Source of the DNA: Acetobacterium woodii DSM 1030
GTDB taxonomy: Bacteria; Bacillota; Clostridia; Eubacteriales; Eubacteriaceae
DNA length: 64,000 bases
Reading direction: 5' to 3'
Assembly (NCBI RefSeq): GCF_000247605.1
Contig: NC_016894.1
Span: 3,399,732-3,463,731, forward strand
The notes under the pieces were generated by a model. The model did not search any database. It worked only from the letters and a program-made list of their open reading frames with translations, and was not told the origin of the DNA. This document shows positions 46,273 through 56,404 of the stretch, piece after piece (position 1 is the first letter of the stretch; every line of letters begins with the position of its first letter). The position numbers were made by a program, and so were the translations under genes.

Positions 46273-47745
46273 TTAAAGCCCTTTTACGTGGTTCCAGGCA
46301 TCGTCTAATTGCTCAAAAGTATAATCATTTAAAGATTTTTTATCTTGACCGGCTAGTTTTTCCATCTTTTCAAAACGACTGACAAATTTAGCGGTTGCTT
46401 TTCTTAACACCATTTCCGGCTGCAATTTTAATAGCCGTGCGACATTGACCGCTGAAAACAGCAAATCACCTAGTTCCTCTTCCACATTCTCAGCATTATT
46501 CTCCCGTAAGGCAACGCTCAATTCAAGTAATTCTTCTTCAATTTTGTCCAGTGCCGGCATTGGATTATCCCAGTCAAAGCCAACCTTAGCGGCCTTTTTC
46601 TGGACCTTATAAGCTTCCATTAAGGCCGGCAGTGCTTTGGGTATTTTTTTCATCTCTGCCGCTAATCCCGAAGCTTCTTCGGGTTTTCCGGTTTGACCTT
46701 TTTCGATCCGCTTGATCGCATCCCAATTGGTTTCCACCTCTTCCGGATCAAAAATTTCTTTATCGATAAACACGTGCGGATGACGTCTGATCATTTTTTC
46801 GTTAATGCCATCAATCACCTGTTTCATTGTAAAGTGCCCGGCTTCGCTGGCAATTTCCGCGTGAAACACCAGTTGAAATAAAACGTCCCCCAATTCTTCG
46901 GCCAGATTATCCCAATCTTCGTTGTCGATGGCTTCCAGCACCTCATAACTTTCTTCCAACAAATAGTTTCGCAAACTTTCAGAAGTCTGACTGCGATCCC
47001 ATGGACAGCCAGCTTCCCCACGCAGCGTCTTCATGATTTCAATGATCCCCTGAAATCCCTGGTAAGCCGTGTTTTCCGCGGGGATATAAAGGCTGGTAAG
47101 ATGATTGATGGTATCGACCCGATCAATCTCATAAAGGCAGACTTCCCGCGATATTTCTTGCTGAGGAATCCCGGAATTGGTCAGTAATATCACTTTCTTT
47201 TCGGGATTATAAATTTCCATTAATTGCAGCTTCAATTCTGACGCCATGTGCTGATCGTATACCTGGGTTACCAAAGTTCCAATGCGCGGATCCGGCGGAT
47301 TTTTTAGACAGTCAAAGGCATCAATGATCTTAAGTCCATCAATGGGGTCCTGTTCAAGGGCATTAAGCGTGACATCAACAAAACTTACGCCGGGATGAAG
47401 TTGATATTCAATCCCTTCGGCTTTTGCCGCCTGAATCAGTTTTTCGACCGTTTTTTCTCCAAACAAAGGGTTTCCGGGAACCGCGTAAACCAGATTGCCT
47501 TTGCTTTTTACGTGATCGATCAGGGTCTTGACGATTTTATCATAAACCATCTCAAATGAATCTTCAACCTCGTAATAGCAGTCAAAACTTTCGTAACTGA
47601 TGCCTTCCGCCTGGATAAAATCCATCACCGGATGAATTTTGGTTCTAAAAAAATTAGGGCTATCATTTTTTAATAACGTTAATGTTTCCAATGTCATTTG
47701 GCCGGGACTACCCGGACCTAGCCCGACGATCTCTATTTGTCGCAT
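46273..47745 (-). CDS. mazG: bifunctional tetrapyrrole methylase-like / MazG pyrophosphohydrolase (YabN)
   Basis: The 490-residue fusion begins with an SAM-dependent methylase-like domain (IEIVGLGPGSPGQMTLETL, about 1-220). Two MazG repeats follow: LRGEAGCPWDRSQTSESLRN with EELGDVLFQLVFHAEIA, and a second ENVEEELGDLLFSAVNVARL. MazG removes aberrant nucleoside triphosphates. The architecture is that of B. subtilis YabN, and the location next to the SpoVB-type flippase also matches. Confidence 0.95.
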   Translation of the reverse strand: MRQIEIVGLGPGSPGQMTLETLTLLKNDSPNFFRTKIHPVMDFIQAEGISYESFDCYYEVEDSFEMVYDKIVKTLIDHVKSKGNLVYAVPGNPLFGEKTVEKLIQAAKAEGIEYQLHPGVSFVDVTLNALEQDPIDGLKIIDAFDCLKNPPDPRIGTLVTQVYDQHMASELKLQLMEIYNPEKKVILLTNSGIPQQEISREVCLYEIDRVDTINHLTSLYIPAENTAYQGFQGIIEIMKTLRGEAGCPWDRSQTSESLRNYLLEESYEVLEAIDNEDWDNLAEELGDVLFQLVFHAEIASEAGHFTMKQVIDGINEKMIRRHPHVFIDKEIFDPEEVETNWDAIKRIEKGQTGKPEEASGLAAEMKKIPKALPALMEAYKVQKKAAKVGFDWDNPMPALDKIEEELLELSVALRENNAENVEEELGDLLFSAVNVARLLKLQPEMVLRKATAKFVSRFEKMEKLAGQDKKSLNDYTFEQLDDAWNHVKGL

Positions 47746-47765
47746 AATTTTATTTCCTTTCTATC

Positions 47766-47845
47766 TTACGGTTAATAGGTAATTGCGAAACTGCCATGAG
47801 CTTTGTTCGATGTTTTTTAATTTCGCAAACGCCTATTACGGTTAA
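47766..47845. repeat. small TAGG...CCTA hairpin element, copy 2, with 10-bp direct repeats
   Basis: The direct repeats TTACGGTTAA (47766-47775 and 47836-47845) flank a 60-bp hairpin (47776-47835) with ends TAGGTAATTGCGAAA and TTTCGCAAACGCCTA. The right direct repeat contains the stop codon of the flippase gene. Repeats plus inverted ends look like target duplication by a miniature element. It shares loop words with 35088-35141. Confidence 0.6.
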
Positions 47846-49479
47846 TGACGTAGTCTGCTCGAATGACGTTTTCGCCCCGGAATTAATCGATTCAGGCGAC
47901 GATAAAATGTTAATAAGGTTCGGCTTCCCGGCAATACCCTGATCTCTTTTTCAGTAATTCCGCGAATCAGAATCAGGACAAACGAATAGACTAAAACCCC
48001 AATAATCAGAGAGAGCGCGATTCCAATAAAGCCCCCCAAAAGTGCTGAAATACCTTTGTAAGCATAAAAAACCAAAATCCCCATAATAACTGCTGCAAAT
48101 AACGGTTTAATCAGAATATGGAAAAAATCAACGTCGACATGGGTGTAGCGTTTAACAGAAAGATAATTTGCCACCGTTAGAAAAGCAAAGGTAATGACAC
48201 TGCTGATAACAATTCCCTGAATATTGAAAAACGGGATTGACAAAAAAATCCACCCGGTAATAAAACGAATAATAATCGCGATTCCCAGATTGATCAGCGG
48301 AATTCGAAAACGATCGATCGATTGCAAAATACTCTGAAACGTATTGGATAACATCATAAAAATTGTCGCATACGAATAGGTACTCAAGATAAACCCACCA
48401 TAAGGCGAGCCGGGAAAAAGCAAATTAAAGATGCCATAGGATAACACCGATAAACCAATACAGGAAGGAAAAGCAATCAACAAGATAACTCGAATTGCCA
48501 ACACAATTTTTTCATTCATTTCCTTGCGATCGCGTTTGGCAAACGATTCAGATATCGCCGGAATCATCGCTACCGCGAGATTGCCGCTGATCACCAACGG
48601 AATCGTAATTAATGTTTCAGCGTTGGTAAAATCTCCAAACATCATCGTCGCGGTGATTTCGTCAATCCCGGCAACCGCCAGCCGCGACACATAAATAAAT
48701 GAATCAACCGTCGAAAACATTGCTACCAACGCCGATGTCAAGGTAACGGGAATTGAAATAATCACCAGTCTTTTAATTAGTTCGCGATTTGATCGTTGTC
48801 TTTTTCGCGTTCGTGTTTTCAGCAGCCGTTTGTTGGCCGTCACAAATTCGTGATAAAGAAACGATAACAAAATTGCCGCTACCAGACCGCCGGCTGTCGC
48901 TCCAAAAACAGCGCCGCCAACCCCGAGCCCGATGCCGAACTGCCCAACCATCACCCAGCACAAAAGCATTCCCAGGAAAACCCGAATAAGCTGCTCAATA
49001 ATCTGCGAAATAGCGGTCGGGGTCATAATTTGGAAGCCCTGAAAAAAACCGCGATAGGCTGACACAAAGGAAATAAATAACGGCGCTAACGCAATGGCCA
49101 CCAATGCCGGATAACTCTCTGCGGTCCAATTGGCCACTTCAATAATCCACTCGGCGCCAAAAAATAAAAACAGGCTGGAAAACGTCCCCAGAACGACTAA
49201 GATAGCAATCGATATTTTGAATACCCGATGGGCCGTGGCATATTCTTTTTTGGCAACATTTTCAGATACCATTTTTGATATGGCGACCGGAAAACCCACC
49301 GTTGAAACCATCAAAAGCAGATTATAAATCGAGGTAACATTCCCATAAATCCCGTTGCCGTAACTCCCCACCATTTGGTATAGAGGAATCTTGAAAAAAA
49401 CGCCCAGCAGCCGGGACAAAATCCCGGCTCCCACTAAAATGCTGGCACCTTTTAAGTAACTTGATGTTCGTTCAGACAT
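47842..49479 (-). CDS. MurJ/SpoVB-type polysaccharide or lipid II flippase (YabM-like)
   Basis: The 545-residue MOP-superfamily membrane protein has about 14 spans: ASILVGAGILSRLLGVFFKI, PLYQMVGSYGNGIYGNVTSI and YRGFFQGFQIMTPTAISQII. It moves lipid-linked cell-wall precursors or polysaccharide units across the membrane. In spore formers the gene at this place is spoVB or yabM. The C-terminal tail is basic. AGAGGT precedes ATG 49479. Confidence 0.9.
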   Translation of the reverse strand: MSERTSSYLKGASILVGAGILSRLLGVFFKIPLYQMVGSYGNGIYGNVTSIYNLLLMVSTVGFPVAISKMVSENVAKKEYATAHRVFKISIAILVVLGTFSSLFLFFGAEWIIEVANWTAESYPALVAIALAPLFISFVSAYRGFFQGFQIMTPTAISQIIEQLIRVFLGMLLCWVMVGQFGIGLGVGGAVFGATAGGLVAAILLSFLYHEFVTANKRLLKTRTRKRQRSNRELIKRLVIISIPVTLTSALVAMFSTVDSFIYVSRLAVAGIDEITATMMFGDFTNAETLITIPLVISGNLAVAMIPAISESFAKRDRKEMNEKIVLAIRVILLIAFPSCIGLSVLSYGIFNLLFPGSPYGGFILSTYSYATIFMMLSNTFQSILQSIDRFRIPLINLGIAIIIRFITGWIFLSIPFFNIQGIVISSVITFAFLTVANYLSVKRYTHVDVDFFHILIKPLFAAVIMGILVFYAYKGISALLGGFIGIALSLIIGVLVYSFVLILIRGITEKEIRVLPGSRTLLTFYRRLNRLIPGRKRHSSRLRH

Positions 49480-49568
49480 AAATAAACCTCTTTTTACGTT
49501 TATGCAAATCCCCAGCGGTGCTTGCAGATTGTTTTTTATTATATCTCATGGACTATTCATACACAACC

Positions 49569-49595
49569 AAAAAGCACTGAATTTCAGTGCTTTTT
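49569..49595 (-). terminator. intrinsic terminator of the parvulin lipoprotein gene
   Basis: AAAAAGCACTGA and TCAGTGCTTTTT form a perfect stem with a 3-nt loop, 19 bp beyond the stop. Confidence 0.85.
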
Positions 49596-49614
49596 ATGTT
49601 TGCATTTAATTTTT

Positions 49615-51102
49615 TTAGATTCTCTTTTCGTAAACTTTAACATTCAATTCGGTTTTTAGTTCATTCAAATAGGCGTCTGCCGGTGTCACAATATCATTAA
49701 TTTTAATTTTCTCTTTGTTGACAAGTTTTGTTTTTAGGGCATCAAACTCATCCGACACTTTTTGTGTTTTGAGAGTCGCCGTGATTTCATCTTTTTTATC
49801 TTCTAAAGAAGGAATTTCGCCGTCCTTTTTATCATATACATAAATAACATGATAACCATAATTGGTTTTAACGGGTTCACTAACGGTGTTGACATCCATC
49901 GCAAAAGCCGCATCTGAAAATTCACTGACCATTTTTGATTTTGTAAAGGCCCCTAAATCGGCAGCTTCTTTAATGCCATCCGTGTCTTTGTATTTTGCCA
50001 TGATGGCATCAAATTCTGCCGCTGTTTTGACATCCTTAGCTTCCGCATAAACCTGATCGGCCAAGGCCTGATCGGTTGCTAAGATATGTTTGGCTGAAAC
50101 GGTGCTGGTATCGTAGGAGGCTTTATTATCATCATAATATTTTTTAATATCGCCATCGGTTACTTTGACCGTACTTTCGATATTTGCCTGTATCGCTTTA
50201 GTAATTGCTGATGCGGTACCATCTTGCAATTCAAATCCTTTAAATTGATCAACGGTTAAGAATTTAGCATCCAAAAATTGTTGCAGTGCTTCATCTCCAG
50301 GCAGCAGATAATTTATAAATGCATCTTGGGTAGTCATATAACTGTCAATATCTTCCTGTTTCGCGGTCAAATTATTTTCTTCGGCATATTTAGCTAATGC
50401 TTTTTGTTGGGCAATGGTGTTAAAGATTGTTTCATTTGTTTTTTTCATGGTTTCAGCGTCCGTTTTTAAGGCCGCCTGCGTTTGATAATAAGTCAATAAT
50501 TCTTCGTTGGCCAAACGATAATTGTAAACATCTTTTTTGACATCTTCGCCGCCAACAGTTCCGACCACGGTGTCAAGTTCTTTACTGGGATCACCTTTAA
50601 GCGTAGTGGTATAATTTGTTTCCATGGTGTTAGCATAACTGTAATCCAACAGGAACGTATTTAAAAACGTTTCAAATGATGTCGGATCGGTATTATAAGT
50701 GGTTAAAACAGCCGCATATTTATCTTCACCCAGGCTTGTTTTAAGTGAATCCATCATGCTGGTTGCATTCGTCGAAATAGCCGATTCATCAACCGTAACG
50801 CCATCTTTTTTGGCCTTTGCGGTAAGGGTTTCCACCCGTACCAAATCATCCAGAATATTTTTCTTCAGGGTTTCCAGTTCAGCGCCGGTTGGAAAGGCTT
50901 TACTGCTGGCATCAAAATACATCTGGTAATAAGCCATATAATTATTAAAACTCTCTTTAAGTAACGGTGTTCCGTCAATTTCGGCGATCACCTGTTTCTT
51001 ATCCTGTTCAGGATTTACCTTAACCAAACTGCAACCTCCGGCAAAAATACTAACGCAGACAACGCTGGTCAGAATTAAAGCCATGATTCGAGATTTTTTC
51101 AT
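49615..51102 (-). CDS. SurA/PrsA-like parvulin peptidyl-prolyl isomerase lipoprotein
   Basis: The N-terminal signal (KKSRIMALILTSVVCVSIFAGG) ends in Cys24, a lipobox-like AGGC, so the protein is probably lipid-anchored outside the membrane. The SurA-like N-domain (NILDDLVRVETLTAKAKKDG) is followed by the parvulin domain AKHILATDQALADQVY...ADLGAFTKSKM...EPVKTNYGYHVIYVYD (discontinuous). It helps fold exported proteins. It is longer (495) than PrsA of Bacillus. The next gene upstream is mfd, as in clostridia. Confidence 0.9.
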   Translation of the reverse strand: MKKSRIMALILTSVVCVSIFAGGCSLVKVNPEQDKKQVIAEIDGTPLLKESFNNYMAYYQMYFDASSKAFPTGAELETLKKNILDDLVRVETLTAKAKKDGVTVDESAISTNATSMMDSLKTSLGEDKYAAVLTTYNTDPTSFETFLNTFLLDYSYANTMETNYTTTLKGDPSKELDTVVGTVGGEDVKKDVYNYRLANEELLTYYQTQAALKTDAETMKKTNETIFNTIAQQKALAKYAEENNLTAKQEDIDSYMTTQDAFINYLLPGDEALQQFLDAKFLTVDQFKGFELQDGTASAITKAIQANIESTVKVTDGDIKKYYDDNKASYDTSTVSAKHILATDQALADQVYAEAKDVKTAAEFDAIMAKYKDTDGIKEAADLGAFTKSKMVSEFSDAAFAMDVNTVSEPVKTNYGYHVIYVYDKKDGEIPSLEDKKDEITATLKTQKVSDEFDALKTKLVNKEKIKINDIVTPADAYLNELKTELNVKVYEKRI

Positions 51103-51185
51103 TTTTTGTCGTTCTCCTCTTCTTTTATAGATATCTTATGAATTTAGACCTTGCCTAGTTTAACACATCACAACTGGTCTTTGCC

Positions 51186-54100
51186 TTAATTCTTCGCAGG
51201 TTCTAAGCGGCCAAGAAAGTCACTCAAGGTCTTTAAATACGTTTGATCCCGTTCATGTTTTAAAATAATCCGCCAGCGAATTTGGTCCCCTTTTCCGGCA
51301 TTAAACTTAATATTATAGGTATTGAATAATTCTTTCATCAATTCCGGTTCTGGAATCGGTATTTCCTGATGATTGTCAAAGGTGAACAAAACGCTGTTTC
51401 CACGCTCCCGAATCTCCGTGATGCCAAGCCTGCGACCCAGATGTTTGATCATCGCTAAGGCCATCAGATTGTAGACGCCATCCGGTATTTCACCAAAGCG
51501 ATCTAACAGTTCATCTTCCAGCTCATCATAATCGTTTTTTGATTTGACATAAGACAATTTTTTATAAATATCATATTTGAGTTCTTCATCGGAGATATAA
51601 TTTTCAGGAATATAACTGCTGACATTCAAATTAATAATCAGTTCGCTGGCTGCAAAATCCAGTTCTTTTCCGAGCCGTTCATGGATCGCTTGATCCAGAA
51701 TCCGGCAATACAGTTCATAACCGATGGTTGCCAAATTTCCCGACTGAGCGGCCCCCAGGATATTTCCCGCGCCCCGTATTTCAAGATCTCGTAAAGCAAT
51801 TTTAAAGCCGGAACCAAAAGCCGTAAAGTCTTTAATCGCCTTTAACCGCTTCTGGGATACCTCCGACAATATTTTAGGCCGGTGAGTCACATAGGTATAC
51901 CCCTGAACATCGGAGCGCCCGACGCGACCACGCAGTTGGTACAATTGCGAAAGGCCCATATAATCGCCGTTGTCAATAATCAACGTATTGGCATTTTTGA
52001 TGTCCAGACCTGATTCAATAATGGTCGTGGTCACCAGGACATCGTATTCATCTTCTAAAAAGGCGATCATAATATCTTCCAGTTCAGCACCGGTCATTCG
52101 GCCATGAGCGACCACCACCCGAGCCTCCGGAACCAGTTTTTGAATTTTTCGCGCCACTTCAAAAATATCGTGAATCCGGTTATGGACGAAATAGACCTGT
52201 CCTTGTCTGGCTAATTCCCGTTGGATGGCATCTTTAACAATCGTTTCATTGTATTCCATCACATAGGTTAGGACCGGACGCCGACCCGCTGGCGGCTCAT
52301 CAATAACACTCATATCGCGAACCCCAATCATTGACATATGCAAGGTTCGGGGAATCGGCGTGGCACTCAGGGTTAACACATCGACATTTTCTTTAAGTTG
52401 TTTAATCCGTTCTTTATGCCCCACCCCAAAACGTTGTTCCTCATCGACTACCAGCAAACCCAAATCTTTGAATTTGACATCCTTCGATAACAATCGATGG
52501 GTTCCGATCACGACATCAATCTGCCCGGCGGCCAATTCTCTTAAAGTCTGATCCTGATTCGTTTTACTTCTAAAACGACTTAACAAACCAATGCTAACCG
52601 GATATTTTTTAAAGCGATCCAATGCGGTTTGATAATGCTGTTGGGCTAAAATGGTGGTCGGCACTAAAAAAGCCACTTGTTTGCCTTCCATGACTGCCTT
52701 GAAGATCGCCCGCAGTGCGACCTCGGTTTTACCATAACCGACATCCCCGCAAAGCAAACGATCCATCGGCCGGGGTGATTCCATATCTTCTTTTATTTCA
52801 TCAACCGCCTGTAGCTGGTCATTTGTTTCCTCATGGGGAAATGAATCTTCAAACTCCTGCTGCCAGTTCGAATCAGCGCCATAGGCATAACCCTTTAAGT
52901 TTTGTCGTTTGGCATAAAGGGCAATCAGTTCATCCGCCATTTCGGCAACGGCAGCTTTCACCCGGGATTTTGATTTACTCCAGTCGTTCGTTCCCAGTTG
53001 GTTGATTTTGGGTTTCTTCTCGCCGGTACCAACATAAACCTGAATAGCATCCATCTGATCAACCGGGCAATAAAATTTGGCCTCATGGGCATATTCAATA
53101 ACCATTAAATCCTTCGTGATTTCATCGATTTTTAATTGTTCGATGCCGCGATAAATACCAATTCCATGCGTATCATGAACGACAAAATCACCTTGATTGA
53201 GTTGTGTGAACGAATCAATTTTCCGGCCTTTTGAGCGTCTGTGTTTTTTCCCCCGCTTCGCTTCCTTAATTATCTCACCTTGATTAAGGCAAATTATTTT
53301 ATCATTGACCAGTTCAAAACCGCTGCTGATTTCCCCAATGGTCAACTGAATTCCCGGCTCCACCGTATCCGTAAAACGATGAATCTCCGCTTCAGTCAAA
53401 ATGTCCTTTAATTTTTTCATCCCGTCTTGATCGCGGGCTCTTAGTTGAATAATGGCCTCATTTTGCAGTTGTTTTTGAATCAATTCAATAAATAGTGGGA
53501 TCTGACCGAGCAGCGAATCATTTTCTTTGACGCCTAAATCTAATGACAGCCCTTTTTTACCGCGGGCCGTAAATAGATGCAGCTTTAATTGCGGTTGCGG
53601 TTCCAGTGCTTTTTCGATTCTCGCAAATGAATAAAATTTATTTTTTTCTTCCGCGAACATTAACTGTTCGTCCATCAACGTCTGAAAATCGTTGTGGAGT
53701 TTGTTAATAAAAAGTCCCTGGGCTTCTTTGATTCGCGGTGGTTCATCCCAAATGATCAGGCAATCACCAAGATAATCAAGTAACATCCCTTCTGTTTTAA
53801 CAAAGGAAAACAACGTCTCGTCATGGCCACTGGGATCTTCACTTATGCGTTCAATCAGACTTTCGTAACCAGAAATCTGGCCATAACTTTTGTTTATTTG
53901 TTTTAACGCTTTTGTTCGTTCCTCTAACGTTAAAATAATTTCCCGCCCGGGAAAAATCAGAACATCATCAACGGCCGCAATTGACAACTGCGTTTGCGGG
54001 TCAAAGGTTCTTAACGACTCAATCAAATCGCCAAAAAACTCAATCCGGTAAGCGGCACTACCAGTCGGTGAAAAAACATCGATAATCCCGCCACGGTGCG

Positions 54101-54632
54101 CAAACTGACCTCTTGCTTCAACCTGTGAAACTGATTCGTAACCCAGTTCAAGCAGATAAGCAATCAACTTATTGGGGTCCCAGGTATCATCGACCGCCAA
54201 AGTAAAACTAAGGGCTTGAAAGCGTTCTTGGGGCAATTGTTTTTTAAGTAGCGTTTCCGCCCCCAGTACCGCCACAAATTCTTGGTCCGACGCGAATTTC
54301 TCAAAGGCGCCTAACCGCTGATGATTAATTTCCTGACTATGAACATCGGCAAAATAATCGTGAATCGGCTCAGCCGGAAAATACAATACCTGTTCAGCTA
54401 AAATTTTTTTTAAATTTTGGGCTGTTTTTTGAGCCAGATAATCGTTCGCGGTCACATAAAGAATCCGTTTTTTTTTCTGATTGAAGATCAGACCGGTAAG
54501 AACTTCTTTAAAACTGTTACTCAAATTAGAGAGATTGATGATTTCTCCGGCATTTATATTGTTAAGAATTGTTTGGATCGATTCGACCTGCATGAGGTTT
54601 TGATAAAGTAATTCCATGTTCTCTTCTTTCAT
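51186..54632 (-). CDS. mfd: transcription-repair coupling factor
   Basis: It displaces stalled RNA polymerase and recruits UvrA. The 1148-residue protein has the UvrB-like N-terminal region, the RNA-polymerase-interacting domain (GDFVVHDTHGIGIYRGIEQL), helicase motifs DRLLCGDVGYGKTEVALRA, LVVDEEQRFGVGHKERIK and TLSATPIPRTL, then RGRVGRSDVQGY and the C-terminal TRCF domain. ATG 54617 (MELLYQNLM) is an alternative start. A 22-bp perfect palindrome lies 16 bp upstream. Confidence 0.97.
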   Translation of the reverse strand: MKEENMELLYQNLMQVESIQTILNNINAGEIINLSNLSNSFKEVLTGLIFNQKKKRILYVTANDYLAQKTAQNLKKILAEQVLYFPAEPIHDYFADVHSQEINHQRLGAFEKFASDQEFVAVLGAETLLKKQLPQERFQALSFTLAVDDTWDPNKLIAYLLELGYESVSQVEARGQFAHRGGIIDVFSPTGSAAYRIEFFGDLIESLRTFDPQTQLSIAAVDDVLIFPGREIILTLEERTKALKQINKSYGQISGYESLIERISEDPSGHDETLFSFVKTEGMLLDYLGDCLIIWDEPPRIKEAQGLFINKLHNDFQTLMDEQLMFAEEKNKFYSFARIEKALEPQPQLKLHLFTARGKKGLSLDLGVKENDSLLGQIPLFIELIQKQLQNEAIIQLRARDQDGMKKLKDILTEAEIHRFTDTVEPGIQLTIGEISSGFELVNDKIICLNQGEIIKEAKRGKKHRRSKGRKIDSFTQLNQGDFVVHDTHGIGIYRGIEQLKIDEITKDLMVIEYAHEAKFYCPVDQMDAIQVYVGTGEKKPKINQLGTNDWSKSKSRVKAAVAEMADELIALYAKRQNLKGYAYGADSNWQQEFEDSFPHEETNDQLQAVDEIKEDMESPRPMDRLLCGDVGYGKTEVALRAIFKAVMEGKQVAFLVPTTILAQQHYQTALDRFKKYPVSIGLLSRFRSKTNQDQTLRELAAGQIDVVIGTHRLLSKDVKFKDLGLLVVDEEQRFGVGHKERIKQLKENVDVLTLSATPIPRTLHMSMIGVRDMSVIDEPPAGRRPVLTYVMEYNETIVKDAIQRELARQGQVYFVHNRIHDIFEVARKIQKLVPEARVVVAHGRMTGAELEDIMIAFLEDEYDVLVTTTIIESGLDIKNANTLIIDNGDYMGLSQLYQLRGRVGRSDVQGYTYVTHRPKILSEVSQKRLKAIKDFTAFGSGFKIALRDLEIRGAGNILGAAQSGNLATIGYELYCRILDQAIHERLGKELDFAASELIINLNVSSYIPENYISDEELKYDIYKKLSYVKSKNDYDELEDELLDRFGEIPDGVYNLMALAMIKHLGRRLGITEIRERGNSVLFTFDNHQEIPIPEPELMKELFNTYNIKFNAGKGDQIRWRIILKHERDQTYLKTLSDFLGRLEPAKN

Positions 54633-54647
54633 TTTAAAACACCGATA

Positions 54648-54669
54648 GCCCGGGTTTTAAAACCCGGGC
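54648..54669. terminator. perfect 22-bp palindrome between pth and mfd
   Basis: GCCCGGGTTTT is followed by its exact complement AAAACCCGGGC. Outer AAAACA/TGTTTT can pair around internal loops, so it may be the pth terminator. Its place directly before mfd means it also forms a hairpin in the mfd leader. Confidence 0.6.
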
Positions 54670-54748
54670 CCCCTGTTTTTATTCGTTGTTTTTCTTGACT
54701 ATGCTTCATATTATCTCGTTTTAACCAATAGTCACGGCTTCTAAACCA

Positions 54749-55378
54749 TTATTTTCGATCAGATCCGTCATTTCCGTCGTTTTCAGTTTTTTCGGCTTGC
54801 TCAACAGCCGTATTTTTTCTCCCATTGATCCGGTTCATAGCCAGATCAATGCCATCTTTGATGAAATAATCGACGCCAGCAACGGCATCAATTACCGCTT
54901 TTTCCATGATTGGAAACTGGCTTTTCGCAAATCGCCCCAAAACAAAATGAACTAATTCCGATCCCATTTCAGGCCGTCCAATGCCAATTCTGATTCTCGA
55001 AAACTCCGGACTGCCCAAATGCTGAATCAGCGAACGCATGCCATTATGCGTGCCCGCACTGCCCCGTTTTCGGATTCGCACGACCCCGGCCGCCAGATCA
55101 ATGTCATCATAGATAACGATTAGGTTTTCGATTGGAATGTCATAAAAATTCATCAGTCCGGCCACACAAAGTCCGCTATTATTCATAAATGTCGTTGGTT
55201 TCACCAGCATAATTTTTTGTCCGAACTCGTGATAAACCCCGGTTAGTCCGTTTTGTTCTTTCTTTTTGACTGCAATTCCTTTTTTTTCACTCACATAATC
55301 AATGGTTTCAAAGCCAATATTATGGCGAGTACCATCATATTCTTTGCCAATGTTTCCCAGTCCAACAATCAGATACAT
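54749..55378 (-). CDS. pth: peptidyl-tRNA hydrolase
   Basis: It recycles peptidyl-tRNA. The signature MYLIVGLGNIGKEYDGTRHN is followed by GFETIDYV, with the catalytic His20 in RHNIGF, VKPTTFMNNSG, YDDIDLAAGVVRIR and the GSAGTHNGMRSL segment. ATG 55376-55378 follows AGGG and matches the family start; the frame opens nine codons earlier. The C-terminal tail (about 20 residues) is charged and unconserved. It is just downstream of prs. Confidence 0.95.
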   Translation of the reverse strand: MYLIVGLGNIGKEYDGTRHNIGFETIDYVSEKKGIAVKKKEQNGLTGVYHEFGQKIMLVKPTTFMNNSGLCVAGLMNFYDIPIENLIVIYDDIDLAAGVVRIRKRGSAGTHNGMRSLIQHLGSPEFSRIRIGIGRPEMGSELVHFVLGRFAKSQFPIMEKAVIDAVAGVDYFIKDGIDLAMNRINGRKNTAVEQAEKTENDGNDGSDRK

Positions 55379-55385
55379 TTTAACC

Positions 55386-56345
55386 CTAAACGTATCGTCC
55401 CACAAAAAGCTTGCTCAGTGAGCGACCAAAATGGACATAATCAATCGCCCGACCAAATAAGGTTCCGGTGGATAATATTTTTATTTTTTCGATTTGTTTT
55501 TCTTTAGGAATAACTAAGGTATTAAGCGTCACCAATTCTTCAATCGCTGAATCCTGAATCCGCTTGATCGCCGGACCGGAAAAAACACCATGGCTACAGG
55601 CTGCAAATACTGAATTGGCGCCGAGATCCAAAAGGGCATTGGCTCCCGACGTGATCGTTCCGGCGGTATCGATCATATCATCAACCATAATACAATTTTT
55701 CCCTTTAACATCCCCAATAACATTCATTACTGCGGTTTCGTTGGGACGGGGACGTTCCTTATCGATAATCGCAAATGGACAATTTAAGCTTCGGGCCAGT
55801 TTTCTTGACCGTTTAACACTACCCACATCCGGCGAAACTACGACCATATTTTCTAATTTTTTTTCTTTGTAATATTCAGTAATCAAAGCACCGCCCGACA
55901 AATGATCCAATGGAATATCAAAGAAGCCCTGAATCTGATTTGAATGAAGATCCATCGTAATAACCCGGTCGGCACCCGCTGTTGTCAGCAGATTTGCCAC
56001 CAATTTAGCCGTAATCGGATCTCTGGATTTGGCCTTACGATCCTGGCGGGCGTAACCGTAATAAGGAATGACCGCATTAATTCGGCCTGCTGATGCCCGT
56101 TTCATAGAATCAATAAGAATTAATAATTCCATTAAATTATCATTTACCGGCGTTCCCGTTGACTGGATAACAAAAACGTCGGCGCCTCGCACTGATTCAA
56201 AAACATTCACGCCGATTTCTCCGTCACTAAAGGAGACAACCTCTGAATTACATAGCTGGACTTCTAAATATTCGGCGATTTCCTGCGCCAATGCCATATT
56301 TGAATTCCCAGCAATAATCTTAATTCCACTATACTTTCCATCCAT
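55386..56345 (-). CDS. prs: ribose-phosphate pyrophosphokinase
   Basis: It makes PRPP. The ATP/ribose motifs are [75 protein letters not shown] and the PRPP loop [16 protein letters not shown] 56354 is too close to GAGGT; ATG 56345 ([11 protein letters not shown]) is chosen, giving 319 residues. The glmU-prs-pth order is conserved from Bacillus. Confidence 0.96.
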   Translation of the reverse strand: MDGKYSGIKIIAGNSNMALAQEIAEYLEVQLCNSEVVSFSDGEIGVNVFESVRGADVFVIQSTGTPVNDNLMELLILIDSMKRASAGRINAVIPYYGYARQDRKAKSRDPITAKLVANLLTTAGADRVITMDLHSNQIQGFFDIPLDHLSGGALITEYYKEKKLENMVVVSPDVGSVKRSRKLARSLNCPFAIIDKERPRPNETAVMNVIGDVKGKNCIMVDDMIDTAGTITSGANALLDLGANSVFAACSHGVFSGPAIKRIQDSAIEELVTLNTLVIPKEKQIEKIKILSTGTLFGRAIDYVHFGRSLSKLFVGRYV

Positions 56346-56404
56346 GTGTTTCATACCTCTTCTTAATCTTCGCTATTTTTTGGTGATGATGTGATTTTTT
56401 TATA

